Assembly: GCF_918797505.1 (NCBI RefSeq)
Contig: NC_092801.1
Coordinates: forward strand, 30,642,487-30,706,486
DNA length: 64,000 nucleotides
Direction: 5' to 3'
Origin: Bemisia tabaci
Taxonomy: Eukaryota; Arthropoda; Insecta; Hemiptera; Aleyrodidae
Notes under the pieces: generated by a model
Seen by the model: the letters and a program-made list of their open reading frames with translations, nothing else
What the model was told of the DNA's origin: nothing
Database searches by the model: none
In this document: piece after piece, positions 21,136-32,765 of the stretch
How positions within the stretch are numbered: position 1 is the stretch's first letter
Layout of the letters: each line of letters starts with the position of its first letter
Translations under genes and position numbers: made by a program

Positions 21136-21198
21136 TACATTTTTAAGCAGTTGTAATACTAATGATTGATATCTTCAAGTACAGCTTTGGAGCCCCCT

Positions 21199-21788
21199 AC
21201 ACTGCCGTGATGACAAAGAGAAAGCCGTAAGTAACTTTCGAATTTTCGAAATCGAGTTCCCTTCAAAATTCGTCTGATCTCTTTTTAGCAAAATCACTGA
21301 AATAGCTAAAAAAGTAAAATTCGTCTTATTTGTATAAAAACAAGACGTACAAGAAAGTCGTAAGTTCGCAAAAAATGACGTGGTTTCAGACAAAACAGCC
21401 ATCAGTAGCATTATACCTCCAGAAAGCCAATAAAAACAGTGTTTTCGAGTACAGTGCCACACTTTACTGCCAATTTCTAACCTGAAAATGTGTTTGTTGT
21501 GTGTCCTAAACGCAACCACAAAATCATGCGAAAGAGAGCACTTACGGCTGTCTTGCCTAACACTAGCCTAACATGAAAATGAACGATACCCTTCTTGTGT
21601 AATTGAAATCAAATCGGTTAATTTGTAATAATCCGAACGATTTCTAAGAGTTTTTTGGATGATTAGTGGCAATTTTACAAAGAACGGAGGCTTCTTTCAA
21701 TAAAATTCTCTGGTCAGACGCTTCTGAGCCCGTTGTCTCAAAATTTCATTATTACACTTACTGCTCTCTTTGCTATCACGGTAGTGCA
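21199..21788 (-). repeat. Family G element, long form
   Basis: The inverted ends are CACTGCCGTGATGACAAAG and GCTCTCTTTGCTATCACGG. The interior is the reverse complement of 31388-32220. Marker blocks are GAAAGAAGCCTCCGTTCTTT and CACTTACGGCTGTCTTGCC. It is about 590 bp, and no transposase frame was found. Confidence 0.75.
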
Positions 21789-23559
21789 GTGGGTAAATTA
21801 CCATACCATATAGTTCATCATGGTTTTTACTTTAAAACCTTCAGGACAGATGTAAACAAAAAATGGGCATCATTTTTGTGAATTATTTACAACCTTGGAA
21901 CATCTTTTAAATTGGGACTTCCTTTCCTGTCAAGTCTGGAACTTTTCCCGCGAACCTATTTCAAAACGGAAAGAGAAAGATATACTACAAGGCGTATCCT
22001 CAAGGGAAATAGGGACATGGGGAAAAGGGTGGAAATTCAAATCGCATACTGCAAACCTGAGACGGGGTAGAGCAAATTTTAACTCACCAGACTGCAGTAA
22101 CGAAACAACACTTGTGACTACTGCAAAAAAACAAACCACCGTTATGACTCCCAATATATTTTATTTTATTTCAAATTATAAACGGACACAATCCTCTATA
22201 AAACTAAAACTAAAAAATTCAAATTCCAGACTTTAAGATTTCCATTGGATCTCTAAATGAAAGCAAAGATGGTGTTCTTTGACGTTTCCTATTGAAAATA
22301 TTATATAAGAGATTTCGTTAAGGAACTGGATTGAGATGTTTTGGTTGATTTACATGTTTTTGAACTTTCACTGGCGATGAGTTGAAGGTGATGTCGGTTA
22401 AGTTTAGTTCAAACCTGCATATGAAATTTTCGAACTTGTATTTGCGATGCAAGCATTTCAAATTACCTCCGGGATCTTTTTCATTTCAGACTAATTTGAA
22501 GGATCGATCCAGTTTCCTTTGAATAAACTCAAAGACGCCGATGAAACTGCGAGCACACTCTGCGCAAAAAACTTCCTCAAGCACCTTTAAAATGCTTTGA
22601 AAAAAAAGATGTACCAAAAACGTAAAGGCGTAGTGTAGATTTGAGGGTAAATGCTGGCTTAAAAAACCTGTGGAATTTAACTCTCATCTTTCTAGTTATT
22701 AAAAGCGTACCTAAAAGGAGGGTAAAAAAATCAACCACTTTAAAAATCTGCTCATCATGAGCTACCTTTGAGCGGTTTTCGTCAGTTAGCACGGATTTTA
22801 ATTACTCTCATGTGCAAAAACGAGATTCAAAGGTGGTTTGAAGTTTACTCTTTCATTGAGCGCTCATGTAAAATGAATCGCTTAGACAACCTTATTGACT
22901 CCTTTGAAATTTTCCACCGCCGCGTCGACTTAACTGACGTTTGAACACTCTCGCTGAAAACAGAATTTAATGCTTGTAATAACCGCGTGGAATCAAACGC
23001 AGGCAACCTTTCCAACGGATCTGTTTCAAATTGCAGAGTCTGTTTAAAAAAATAGTCGGAGCAACTTGCTACGACACCCCTCCCCCCTATCCATTATTTT
23101 AATTCGTGGTTTTTTCTTGATTTTGGCAAAATTTTGTAGACCATACATTTTTTACTTTAAAGATTTAAAGTTGAAGAAGAATTATTCATATTCTGCCGTC
23201 CAAAATAAGAAAGCTGCACCTCCACTCAACATTTTTTCAATTTTTTTTTTCTGACAAAATACTGTTTTCCGAGAAAACTAGCAAAGACTCATCCTTCACT
23301 TTCTTGAATCGACTCTGTCATACCGTTAAGATAGCTCAAAATGAAATAATGAGGCCTTTTGCGATTGGGTTCTCTTTTATCAGAGCAATAATGTGTGTGG
23401 AAGAAAAGTACAAAATTTTTAATGGAGTTTCGGTGTTTTAGCTGTAGACAACAGTTTAGAGGTTCTAGGGTCAATTATTGTAGTGGTGTTTCGACAGTTA
23501 CGTATGAAACACAACCAAAGATAGAATAGACTTAATTGGATCTCATTTTTTAACTTTTC
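21789..23559. other. Long single-copy stretch without recognised gene
   Basis: About 1.8 kb of AT-rich sequence with few repeat words. The open frames (up to 113 codons at 21895-22236) have no recognisable domain. This is one of the longest stretches without a repeat in the window. Confidence 0.4.
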
Positions 23560-23725
23560 TATCGAATCTGAGCGACATCTCATTGGCAACATAAAACGGA
23601 GCATTGCAAGTTCACGCCTCGCACCATCGCGCCTTCAATTTTGCAAATGCAACACGGACATCCATCAAGCACGAATAGTTGTATCTCTACGCCGTCATCA
23701 ACGCGCGTTGATAACTGCGGTCAAT
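23560..23725 (-). repeat. Repeat K copy
   Basis: It is the reverse complement of 62170-62300, sharing CATCAAGCACGAATAGTTG, TATCTCTACGCCGTCATCAA and CGCGCCTTCAATTTTGC. It contains a weaker version of the tRNA T-arm-like motif discussed at 62257. Confidence 0.6.
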
Positions 23726-24318
23726 TTGACGCGACTTGAGACTGTGCAAACGAAAAAGTATTTAGCATCCAAGGGTTTACAGAAAACCCTTTCCCCAGGA
23801 AATTACAGTCGCTTTTTTCCATAATAGACCTCTGCGGGCTAATTGTTGAAATTGATAGACGAAGCTATAGACAAAGAGGAAAAAAGGGATTTGAAGGGAT
23901 CCCATTTATGGAAGCGGGTGGTTGCAATGGACAGAGGAGGTAAGTAAAAGACTAACTAACGACAACCCAAAAGAGAAAAAACCCGTGCTGAGGAAAAACG
24001 CCGTATAACCCTTCAAGCGTTGCCAAAGTTTCTTCGATAAAATACGGATTTGAAATTGAGGAAAGTTGCGAATTTCGAGAAAAAATATGCATAATTTTCC
24101 GACTAAATACATTTTTCATCTGGGGAAATATAGCAACTCCAGAATGTTCATACGCCATTCCTCCTTACCATGACAGTAGTTAATCCGCCATTTCCTCCCT
24201 TAGTCAGTAAGAACCGACCATTTAAACCATTAGGATCACTTCATACTCCCTATGTCTTCTACGTTTATAGCTTTGCCTATCAATTTCAACAATCAGCCCG
24301 CTAGTGGCGGGTGGAAAT
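23726..24318. repeat. Diverged family A MITE (23981-24177) with single-copy flanks
   Basis: CCCGTGCTGAGGAAAAACGC at 23982 faces a right end CATACGCCATTCCTCC near 24150 and ACCATGACAG near 24170. The interior is shortened to about 197 bp. The flanking sequence is unassigned. Confidence 0.6.
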
Positions 24319-24483
24319 CAGTGCCGCGGCGTGCTTTGCGATACATCAATTGTTATGCCATTTAAACCTATGGAAAAAGATATATAAACAGGGTGTTTGC
24401 AGCAAACACCTTAATAATCGATTCTTTGCCATATGTTTTAATGCCATAACAATCAATGTATCGCAATTCACGCCACGCCACTC
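24319..24483. repeat. Family M hAT-type MITE with 8-bp target duplication
   Basis: The ends CAGTGCCGCGGCGTG and CACGCCACGCCACTC are flanked by GTGGAAAT on both sides (24311-24318 and 24484-24491). The centre is GTGTTTGCAGCAAACAC. Confidence 0.9.
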
Positions 24484-24602
24484 GTGGAAATCAAGAAGCG
24501 CTCCCTATCAGCTGAGCGCCGAAAAGGGCAAAAAGAAGGAAAAAATATGTTACAATAGTTTGCTCAATTCTATACCTTCATCCATAATATTCCTTCTCAA
24601 AT

Positions 24603-24854
24603 CTGCCGTGGTAAGGATAAACGCCGTATGAACATTCAAGAGTTGCTAAATTTCCTTCGATAAAATGTTTATTTTGAAGAAAGCTATGGACATTTTTCTT
24701 TGGAATTTTCAGGAAATTTAGGTGAAATTGCGAACAAAATTATCTGAAAAATCGGTGGAGAAACGTTTACAAGTTTTCCCGAAAATTCGTGATTTATTGA
24801 AGGAAATTGGGCAACGCCTGAAGGCTCATGCGGCGTTTTTCCTTAGCGCGGCAG
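24603..24854. repeat. Family A MITE
   Basis: The left end CTGCCGTGGTAAGGATAAAC and right end CGTTTTTCCTTAGCGCGGCAG enclose about 252 bp. The flanks are AAAT and AAGT, perhaps a decayed 4-bp duplication. Confidence 0.85.
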
Positions 24855-25732
24855 AAGTCGTTACAAATCGGCCCAAGAGCAGCAATATTTCTCTGGAATC
24901 GAGGAGGAAAAAGAGGGGATGGGATGACGTTAATAAGAAAATCCGAAGGAGAGCTCTGAGTCCTTGGAATCAGAACACGGATGCAACTTGATCCGGAGCG
25001 AGGGAGAAATACGATTTGAGGCGTTTCTCCGAATAAAGAAACGAATTCCGGAAAAACTCGGAGATTTCGTTCATTATAATGCGGGCCCCTTCTCGGAATT
25101 AACCGAAATTGCTTCGTCGCTGAAAGGCGGATTCCGTCGTCGGCGGAACGCGCGGCGCGATACCGAGGGGTCATAGATTGCGATGTAAATCGTGTTTCCG
25201 ACGTATCGAACTTATTGACGGAGCTTAGTGTCGGGAAATATCGTGGGAATGTCGGAGAAAGTCTTCCTACGGGAACGGGAGACTTGCCTATTGCTCCTAT
25301 GTGAGCGAATTCCGCGATCCCTGAACTGGCGCTGTTGTCTGGTGGCTTTTTTACGCTTAATTTTCCATATAAGGAGTCGATAGACGATCAAATTCCCGAA
25401 CCAATTACCATCAAAGTGTCGGGAGTCATCAGTCTTAAACTCATTAATTTGCTTAGTTGTAAAATGAAAACTTGGCAGAAATGTTTTCTGTGGCAGGAAA
25501 TTATAAATGGTGGCACTCCATTCTGATCTTACTTTGAACAAAATAGTGCAGCCCGTCAAAATTTGATGGTAGATGGTGACCATCAGTCGAACCATTGGTT
25601 CGGACTTTGATCGTCTATCCAGGGCTTTAAGGTGAATCCTCAGCTGCAGTCCCGAGAGAATCCACCATGTCGCGCTGCTAAAATGTGGCCCCGGCTGGCT
25701 TGATTATTTCAAAATTACAACAGATTTGTTAA
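24855..25732. other. No gene recognised
   Basis: Part of the stretch (24900-25200) is richer in GC and purines. The minus-strand frame 24794-25174 runs through the family A end and is not accepted. Nothing else could be supported. Confidence 0.35.
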
Positions 25733-26037
25733 ATGGACCGCTTAAAGCAGAAACGAACTAAGCCACGACATCAGTTATTGCCAAATTTAGTCGGGCAATT
25801 TAATTTTTTACATGAAAACCGTCGTGCGGGTTTTTGTGCAAATCCCTCAAGATTTTCGAAGGAATCCACACAAACGTTCTCTTGTAAAAAATTAAATCGA
25901 CCAATTAAATTTCGTTTATCAAATATTTCTTAGAACATTGATCAAATATTTCTTAATACATGTACTTGTAGACGAAATTTGAATAAAGGGGAGAAAAAAT
26001 GGCAATAGCTAATGTGGCTTGGTTCCTTTCTGCTAAA
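25733..26037. repeat. Family U MITE copy 3
   Basis: The left end ATGGACCGCTTAAAGCAG and right arm ATGTGGCTTGGTTCCTTTCT match the family. An extra segment near 25920-25990 with a repeated TCAAATATTTCTTA-like word makes it longer than usual. Confidence 0.75.
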
Positions 26038-26385
26038 TTCTCCAAAATCTCCAAAGTCTCAGACTCGTAAGTTCCAGCAGCATATGTCTGAAATGTTTAA
26101 AACCAAACACGAGCTTTGTAAGTTTAATCATAGAGCTAAAACTTGATCCTAATTTCTCTTGTGGGGCACTAGCAACTGCGAGAAAGGTAGTTCACGGATG
26201 GGAAGGAGATATTTGCGACTGCTGAGAGAGATCACTCGTGAATAGTCACATCAATATCATTTTGTTTAACCCTACTTTTTTCTGCGTTCAACCTACAGAC
26301 TTTCAGTTAATTACTTTTTATGAATTCTTTAGTGCCCAAAGGAAGAGGATAACTTCCTTCATAAATTCTCTGCGCTTTTGGCTCC

Positions 26386-26831
26386 TAAGGTGATTCGATG
26401 AACGCCATATTTCGTGTCAGAACGGCATGCGAAATATCTCATCAATTATGGTTCCATTTTCTCAGCTACTCGTCATTTTTCTCCAATTTTGAGATCGCAA
26501 TTCTGTTGTCAGGAGACTATAGCACTCACTTACCAATTTTAACCAAGAAATTCAGTAATAAAGGCGTGGTTTTTTTAGAGAGGAAATATCGCACTCGATA
26601 CTGATATCGAAACTGCACTCGAATGCGATATTTTCTTTCTAAAAAAACGACGCCTTTATTACGTTGAATTTCGTTGTTAAAATTGGTGAGTGAGTGCTTT
26701 AGTCTCCTGACAACAGAATTGCGATCTCAAAATTGGAGGAAAATGACGAGTAGCTGAAAAAATGGAACCAATTGATGCGATATATCGCATGCCGTTCTGA
26801 CACAAAATATGACGTCCATCGAATCACCTTA
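26386..26831. repeat. Family N palindromic MITE copy 2
   Basis: It is nearly identical to 13856-14300: TAAGGTGATTCGATG ends, arms with GTTGTCAGGAGACT, and the CGATACTGATATCG centre. Confidence 0.85.
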
Positions 26832-27177
26832 AAAGCTCCATAGCCTAAATTCCAAAATTACCGCACGAAACGGCAACGGTGGGTTATAAGAATCGGCGCG
26901 AGAGCGGGAAATTAGAGCGAATCGGAAAATACTTTTCCGGACGCTTTGCGGCTCGCGCGGGGGCCGAGGGAGAAGTGGAAACAATGAGGCTTAGTCACCC
27001 CTTGTGTTCCCACCCCTCCTGTTCCCATATTTCCCATGCAAATCGCCCAGGCCTCCCTCCCCCTTCCCCCGCCCCGTTTCGATTATGTCTCCGTTTTTTC
27101 TTTAATTTTCATAAACCGCTTCGGAAAGCTTTTAACCTGATAAGATTGCTCCCTCTTGACTTTCGAGCTCCCGGTGC
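26832..27177. other. No gene recognised
   Basis: Locally C-rich single-copy sequence at 27000-27080; no exon or repeat recognised. Confidence 0.35.
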
Positions 27178-27430
27178 GCGCCGTCCTCAGCAAAAACGAC
27201 TTATCAACACTCCAATGTTGCCAAACTTCTCCCATTAGAAAATGTATTTTTAGAGAATTTTATAAACATTTCTCCTTCAGACTCGTACATACTTTAGATT
27301 AAACTGTGAATTAAATTCTCCAAAAAAATCACAGGAAAATATTTGCAAGATACTCAGTAAATTTGGACTTTATCCAGGGAAATTTGGCAACGTCCAAAGG
27401 CTCATACGACGTTTTTCCTTAGCATTGCAG
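27178..27430. repeat. Family A MITE, diverged left end
   Basis: The left end GCCGTCCTCAGCAAAAACGA has decayed. The right end CATACGACGTTTTTCCTTAG is close to consensus. It lies 27 bp from another copy. Confidence 0.7.
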
Positions 27431-27457
27431 CGCGGGCGTTGCTCCTCGGTTCCCGTT

Positions 27458-27709
27458 CTGCCGTGCTAAGGAAAAACGCCGTATGAGCCTTCAGGCGTTG
27501 CCAAATTTCACTTGACAAATCACTAATTTCCAAAAAATTTTTGAATAGTTTTCTTCCGATTTCTCGGGTGATTTTGCTCGTAATTTGATCTGAGAAGTTT
27601 GAAAACTTCGAGGAAAAATATCGACAATTTTCCGCGAAAATGAACATTTTATCGGGGAAAATTTGGCAACTCTCGAATGTTCATACGGCGTTCTTCCTTA
27701 GCACGGCAG
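27458..27709. repeat. Family A MITE with 4-bp duplication
   Basis: CTGCCGTGCTAAGGAAAAAC on the left and GTTCTTCCTTAGCACGGCAG on the right are near consensus. CGTT flanks both ends, a likely 4-bp target duplication. Confidence 0.9.
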
Positions 27710-28689
27710 CGTTGAGCCCCCGTTTCGTTTTCGATGGGAATTGAATTAGTTGCGAATATGAATGCGGAGTGACGAAAAAGCACCTCGGTTGGCGGTTTGT
27801 GTTGTTCAATTTTTTTTCCAGATGGTAGGGAGTTTATTCATGTGCGGGATTAATTTTTCTTCGACGGTTTGGGCCGGGATTTTAAGCGGCTGGGAAATTG
27901 GAAAATGCGGCATTCGTATGTTTCCGTGTGTGACCGTCTGTTGGATAGATGCTAAATGGGCCTGTTGCAAACTTCAGATAGAGCAACTTTCTCACGAGCC
28001 TTGGAAAGCCTTATACGGAAGTAGTATTCATCTTAGAGTTGAATTAAGCTCTTTCACCAGAGAATCCGCAACGAGTCGTGATGAAAGCGTTGCGTTGGCG
28101 GCACCGCGCAGCATCCAAAGGCATGGACCTCTGACCTGTGTCTGGAGCCACGCAAACCGGGATGCATAAAAAGGCGCACATTTTTAGGGCAGATTGTGAA
28201 GCTAGGAGTGAATTTAAGACTTAACCTCGAGTTAGGCAGGAAGTCTCAAGGGAAAATATTCATAACATTCTTCAAAAATAAATATTTCCTCAGCAGAAAT
28301 TTGGTAACATTCGGATGCTCTACGTTGTTTTTCATAGCGCTGCAGAACTCATTTCCTTCGACTCGTATCGATCCTAAGTGCGGAACCACGTATCTCCTCT
28401 ACGGAGTTTCAAAATTTTCGCTCCTATCTTATTTTTTCGTAAAAAACGAGTCAGCCTTATATCTTTAATGCTATTTAACCCTCTACGGCATAGCGTTACG
28501 AATTCGTAATGACGTATTTTTTTGGTTTTTAAAAATTGAATCTTTCCTCTGTAGATGATTTCAGAAATTTTCATTAGTTTTTTCTTTTTTTGAAAAACTG
28601 ATCCCCCTAAAATTAAAATTTTGGAAAAACATTGGTCTTCTATGTCTCTTAAACAAGCTACAAAATAGACTAGTGTCTCCTAGAATCGG
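27710..28689. other. Single-copy stretch with a family A right half
   Basis: 28240-28347 resembles the right half of family A (GGAAAATATTCATAAC, CAGAAATTTGGTAAC, TTCATAGCGCTGCAG). The 27762-28169 open frame has 135 codons but no recognised domain, and I do not call it a gene. Confidence 0.35.
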
Positions 28690-28874
28690 AGATGCAAAAT
28701 TCATTCATTCAATTATATTTTTATAATTGTTTTCTGATATGGGAATATATTATAAAAATAGATTTCAAAGTGAGAAAATGCACCGCCTAGTGACGTCATC
28801 CATTTTTGCATTTCCAATTTAAACACATGTATTTTAGCAGATTAGATCATTTTGTCATATCTTCTCCAATAATT

Positions 28875-28995
28875 CGTCGCTTGGCTGACATAAGGGCGTA
28901 AATACACATTAAGATGAGCCCCGAAAAGCGTTGAATTTTATGGAAGAGAGGGTTCATCTCAGAGTGTAGTACGCCCTTATGTCAGGTAGGCGACG
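28875..28995. repeat. 121-bp hairpin element with 4-bp duplication (X)
   Basis: The ends are CGTCGCTTGGCTGACATAAG and CTTATGTCAGGTAGGCGACG. AATT flanks both sides, and removing the element restores the family W sequence. The loop holds GATGAGCCC and GGGTTCATC. Confidence 0.85.
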
Positions 28996-29099
28996 AATTG
29001 TTCAGTTCATGAACCAAGAGTATCCTCGCGTTCAGTTCATTCACTAGTTTCCACTTAAACACGAAATTCATCAAATTTCAGACACCTGCAAATTCTCTA

Positions 29100-29513
29100 C
29101 ACTGAAAAAAAATTCTCGGCGTTTTTACCACGGTCCGTTGGTACCTTTACCATCTCACTTGTTTTACCAATTATTGGTAATTTTACCAAGACAGACTGGT
29201 AAGCTTACCTAAAAACAGGTATTTTTACTGTTTTTTCAGGTAAGAATACCACTTTTATTGGTAATCAATTCCCGGTAACTTTGCCATTTTATCTCGGTAA
29301 TTCTACCACAGTCGATGAAAAATATTGGCGTTTTTACCAAGATCCAGTAAAATTCCCGAGAAAGTTCAATAATTTTACGGAGATTTCTCGGTAAAATTAC
29401 CAATTCCATAAATGGTAATTTTACCAAGAAAAAACTGGGATCAAATAGAACCCTGAATTCTTGGTAATTTTACCCGTTTCTCAGTAGATACACCGAGATT
29501 TTTTTTTTCAGTG
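29100..29513 (-). repeat. Family B MITE copy 2 (reverse orientation)
   Basis: It starts CACTGAAAAAAAATTCTCGG and ends TTTTTTTTCAGTG. The 13-bp sequence TGCAAATTCTCTA precedes and follows it, which is longer than the 2-bp duplications of related elements. The interior carries the GGTAA/TTACC pattern. Confidence 0.85.
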
Positions 29514-29532
29514 TGCAAATTCTCTATTGCTG

Positions 29533-29875
29533 GATCCGCCTCTGCACGATACCGGTTCAAAACGGTATTTCTAACCACGTTTGATTGACCTATTAATAGC
29601 GTGGGCGTCAGGAGGGATCCCCATCAGTCTCAGTCAACCCGCGCGGCGAGGCGAGGCAATAAGCGGAAGCGATATTCCCCCGCCGGATTCGTCGTCAGCG
29701 TCGTTTATATTAATTCCGACCTTCCATATTTATTTTTTCAGGTTGAAAGTACCGCTGACCAGTGACCACCATCTGCGGCGTCCGTCCGGCTAGGCGTGCA
29801 CCGGGGAGATTGCGTCGGTGGTTTGATTGAAACCCACATGCATTTCGCCACGTTGTCGCTAACGACCTGTAAATT
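29533..29875. other. No gene recognised
   Basis: A GC-richer single-copy stretch. A TTTATTTTTTCAG that could serve as a 3' splice site ends near 29740, but the following frame closes after about 16 codons without recognisable content. Confidence 0.3.
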
Positions 29876-30060
29876 CTCGATTTTCCGGGGGTGAGGGACC
29901 ACGCTGCCGTGATAGCGACGAAAGCAGAAAGTGCAAAAAGGAAGTTTTGAAAAAAACTGGCTCAGAGGCGTCTGACCGGAAAATTGTATTGGAAGAAGCC
30001 CGCTTGAAGAATTTGCTTCTTACCATGCAGAAAATTCACCGAAGTTCGAACTTTTCCAGA

Positions 30061-30612
30061 ATGGACCACTAGCCAAGGTACGAATTTAAGCAATCTGATA
30101 CATGTTTCTTAACCAAAATTTCACGTAGAACACGATTCACACTACGAAAATTACCGAAATCAACTTCTAACGAAGATATTAACGTTTTTATTTCGCACTG
30201 ATTACGAGGAATTTGAACTGCCCGCTCACAAGAAACTCAAAGCTCTACGTGAGTCAAATCGCGCACTACAACGGTTTCAGCAAGCTTCTCAATCGAGCAA
30301 TGTTCATTTCCCACCACGTGTTGTTCAAACTATGAGCAATTAGCTATAGCTGAGCCAAAGCGTCAAGATTGAGGTCGTCAGATTTTTATATCGCAGAGAC
30401 TGTCATGATAATGTTTAGCGCGCGATGTGAATCACGCAGAGCATTGAGTTTTCATGAGCGGGTGGTTTGAATTCAAGCATCAAGAATCAATATTTATCTC
30501 CATAAGGAGTTAATTGCGGTAATTTTTGTCGTGCGCATCGTGTTCTGCGTGAAATTTTAATGACGAAGCATGTATCAGAATGCTGAAATTCGTACCTTGT
30601 CTAATGGTCCAT
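30061..30612. repeat. Family J MITE copy 1
   Basis: The ends are ATGGACCACTAGCCAAGG and CCTTGTCTAATGGTCCAT. The arms continue with CTGATACATGTTTC and TCACGTAGAACACGAT and their complements. The copy lies between two direct repeats of the G cluster. Confidence 0.85.
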
Positions 30613-30839
30613 TCTCGATTTTCCGGGGGTGAGGGACGACGCTGCCGTGATAGCGACGAAAGCAGAAAGTGCAAAAAGGAAGTTTTGAAAAAAACTGGCT
30701 CAGAGGCGTCTGACCGGAAAATTGTATTGGAAGAAGCCTGCTTGAAGAATTTGCTTCTCACTGCAGAAAATACTGATGGTTATAAACCTTTCAGACCGCG
30801 TAAATATCGCAACACCTATAATAGTCGTAAATAAACTAA

Positions 30840-31000
30840 TGCATTCTCGGTCTGTGAACCATACTAAGGTCTCTGTACCTAATTAAGGTACAGAGACCAT
30901 AACTAAGGTATATGTGCTATTATTAAATGTAGAGGTACTACTATTAGTGGTGTCCATATTGACCACTAATAGTTTGATAAGCCATAGTTTTTCTCGTGCT
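30840..31000. repeat. Small palindromes
   Basis: GGTCTCTGTACCTAATTAAG, continuing through GTACAGAGACC, forms a near-perfect palindrome at 30870-30900. CTATTAGTGG and CCACTAATAG pair across 15 bases near 30945-30975. No terminator or gene context exists. Confidence 0.5.
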
Positions 31001-31387
31001 TACCATGCAGCAAATTCACCGAAGTTTGAACTTTTCCAGAATTCCGCACAAAATTCCCCACAACCGTTTTCATGTGAAAAATGAAGTTGCCCAATTAAGC
31101 TTGGCATTGGCTGATGTGGCTTAGTTCCTTTCTGCTAAGAGTGCTGCCGTGATAGCGAAGAGAGCAGTAAAAGCAAAAAGGAAGTTTTGAGAAAACGGGC
31201 TCAGAGGCGTCTGACCGGAAAATTGTATTGAAGAAGCCCGCTGGAAGAATTTGCCTCTTACCATGCAGCAAATTCATTGAAGTTTGAACTTTTCCAGAAT
31301 TCCGCACAACGGTTTTTCATGTGAAAACTGCAATTGCCCAATTAAGCTTGGTATTGGCTGATGTGGCTTCGTTCCTCTCTGCTAAGC

Positions 31388-32765
31388 GTGCTACCGTGAT
31401 AGCGAAGAGAGCAGTAAGTGCAAAAATGAAGTTTTGAGAAAACGGGCTCAGAAGCGTCTGACCGGAAAATTGTATTGAAAGAAGCCTCCGTTCTTTGTCA
31501 AATTGCCTCTAATCCTCCGAAAGACTCATAGAAATCGTTTGGATGATTAAAAATAAACTGATTTTATTTCAATTACATAAAAAGTGTATTTCTCATTTTC
31601 ATGATAGGCTATTATCGGGCAAGACATCAGTGAATGCTACCACAAAAACAAATTTCAGGCTATAGATTGGCAGGAGGGTGGCACTTTAATTGAAAGCGCT
31701 GTTCTCATTGGCTCTCTGGAGAAATATTGTCGCTTACTGTTGTTTTGCTTGAAGCTACGTCAGTTTTTGCCCACTTACGGCTTTCTCATATGTCTCGTTT
31801 TTATACAAGGATTATAATTATTATACAATTAAAAGAAGCCTCCGTTCTTTGTCAAATTGCCTCTAATCCTCCGAAAGACGCCGACAAATTGTTTGCGGAT
31901 GGCTAAAAATCGACCGATTTTATTTTAATTGCATAAAAAAGTGCAGTTTTCATTTTCATGTTACGCTAGTGTTAGGCAAGACAGCCGTAATTGCTATCAT
32001 CTGCATGCTATTGTGGTTGTATTTTGGACTCATAACAAACACCTTTCCAGGTTAGAAATTGGGAGAAGAGGGCGGCACTTTATTCGAAAGCACTGTTCTC
32101 GTTGGCTCTCTGGAGAAATAATGTCACATACTGCTGTTTTGTCTGAAACCACATCATTTTTTGCGCACTTGCGGCTTTCTCACAGGTCTTGCTTTTATAA
32201 AATTATGATGAATTTTTTAATTTCCACGTTGTGGTCAAAAATATTCTTGCATGTGGCTGTGAAGTTTGGCAGCTGAAGGAACGGACACAGGGGATGCTAA
32301 GAGCAACGGAGATGGATTTCTGGAGGAGGTCTGCAGGAATTACTAGGAGAGATCGGGTCCGCAATGAATGAGTGCGTCAGATCATGGGAGTCGAAAATGA
32401 CATCATATTCGATGTCATGACCAGACAGCTTGTCTGTTATGGTCATGTCAATAGAATGACGGACGAAAGGCTATGTCGAAGAAGATGCTCGATTGGGTCC
32501 CTCCCGGGAGGAGACGAAGGGGATGCCAAAAGAAAGGGTGGAGACAAGGGTTTCTAGAAGAAATGAGGGTTTGCCAACTCCCTGACGGGCTTTGGGAGGA
32601 TAGGGAACTTCGGCGGCTAGGAGTCGCAGAGCGCCAGAGAGCGCTATAAAAGTGGCTGTTTTAGCTATTTCAGTAATTTTATCTAAAAGAGATTAAAAGA
32701 ATTTTGAAGGAAACTCGATTTTGAAAATTTGACACTTACTGCTCTCTTCGCTATCACGGCAGTAC
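31388..32765 (+). repeat. Family G element enlarged by internal duplication and a LINE insertion
   Basis: The ends CTACCGTGATAGCGAAGAG and CTCTTCGCTATCACGGCAG enclose about 1.4 kb. The block AAGAAGCCTCCGTTCTTTGT occurs at about 31478 and 31834, so roughly 350 bp is duplicated in tandem. The LINE end at 32244-32649 lies inside the second unit. Confidence 0.75.
32244..32649 (+). pseudogene. LINE reverse-transcriptase C-terminal region, broken
   Basis: The frame reads CGCEVWQLKERTQGMLRATE and MDFWRRSAGITRRDRVRNE, meets a TGA, continues with VRQIMGV and LVCYGHVNRMTDERLCRR, then shifts frame and ends with CQLPDGLWEDRELRRLGVAE and a TAA. This is the well-known tail downstream of the reverse transcriptase domain in CR1/RTE/Jockey-type arthropod LINEs. 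One stop and one frameshift make it a pseudogene, truncated at its 5' side. Confidence 0.85.

Larger units (their letters stand above)
28690..29532 (+). repeat. Family W repeat copy 2, split by two insertions
   Basis: The W sequence resumes after a hairpin at 28875-28995 and again after the family B element at 29100-29513. Landmarks TGACGTCA (28791-28798), AGTTTCCACTTAAACACG and CAGACACCTGCAAATTCTCT match copies at 20147 and 60386. Confidence 0.8.
29876..31387 (+). repeat. Direct cluster of family G ends joined to family U halves
   Basis: The block starting GCTGCCGTGATAGCGA and containing CTCAGAGGCGTCTGACCGG occurs at 29907, 30644 and 31141, with a fourth starting at 31388. Three are followed by TTGAACTTTTCCAGAATT-like sequence, and those at 31007-31138 and 31260-31387 continue into the family U right arm (GCTGATGTGGCTTAGTTCC-like). 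The first and second units are almost identical over about 150 bp. The last two are spaced about 247 bp apart. Confidence 0.75.
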
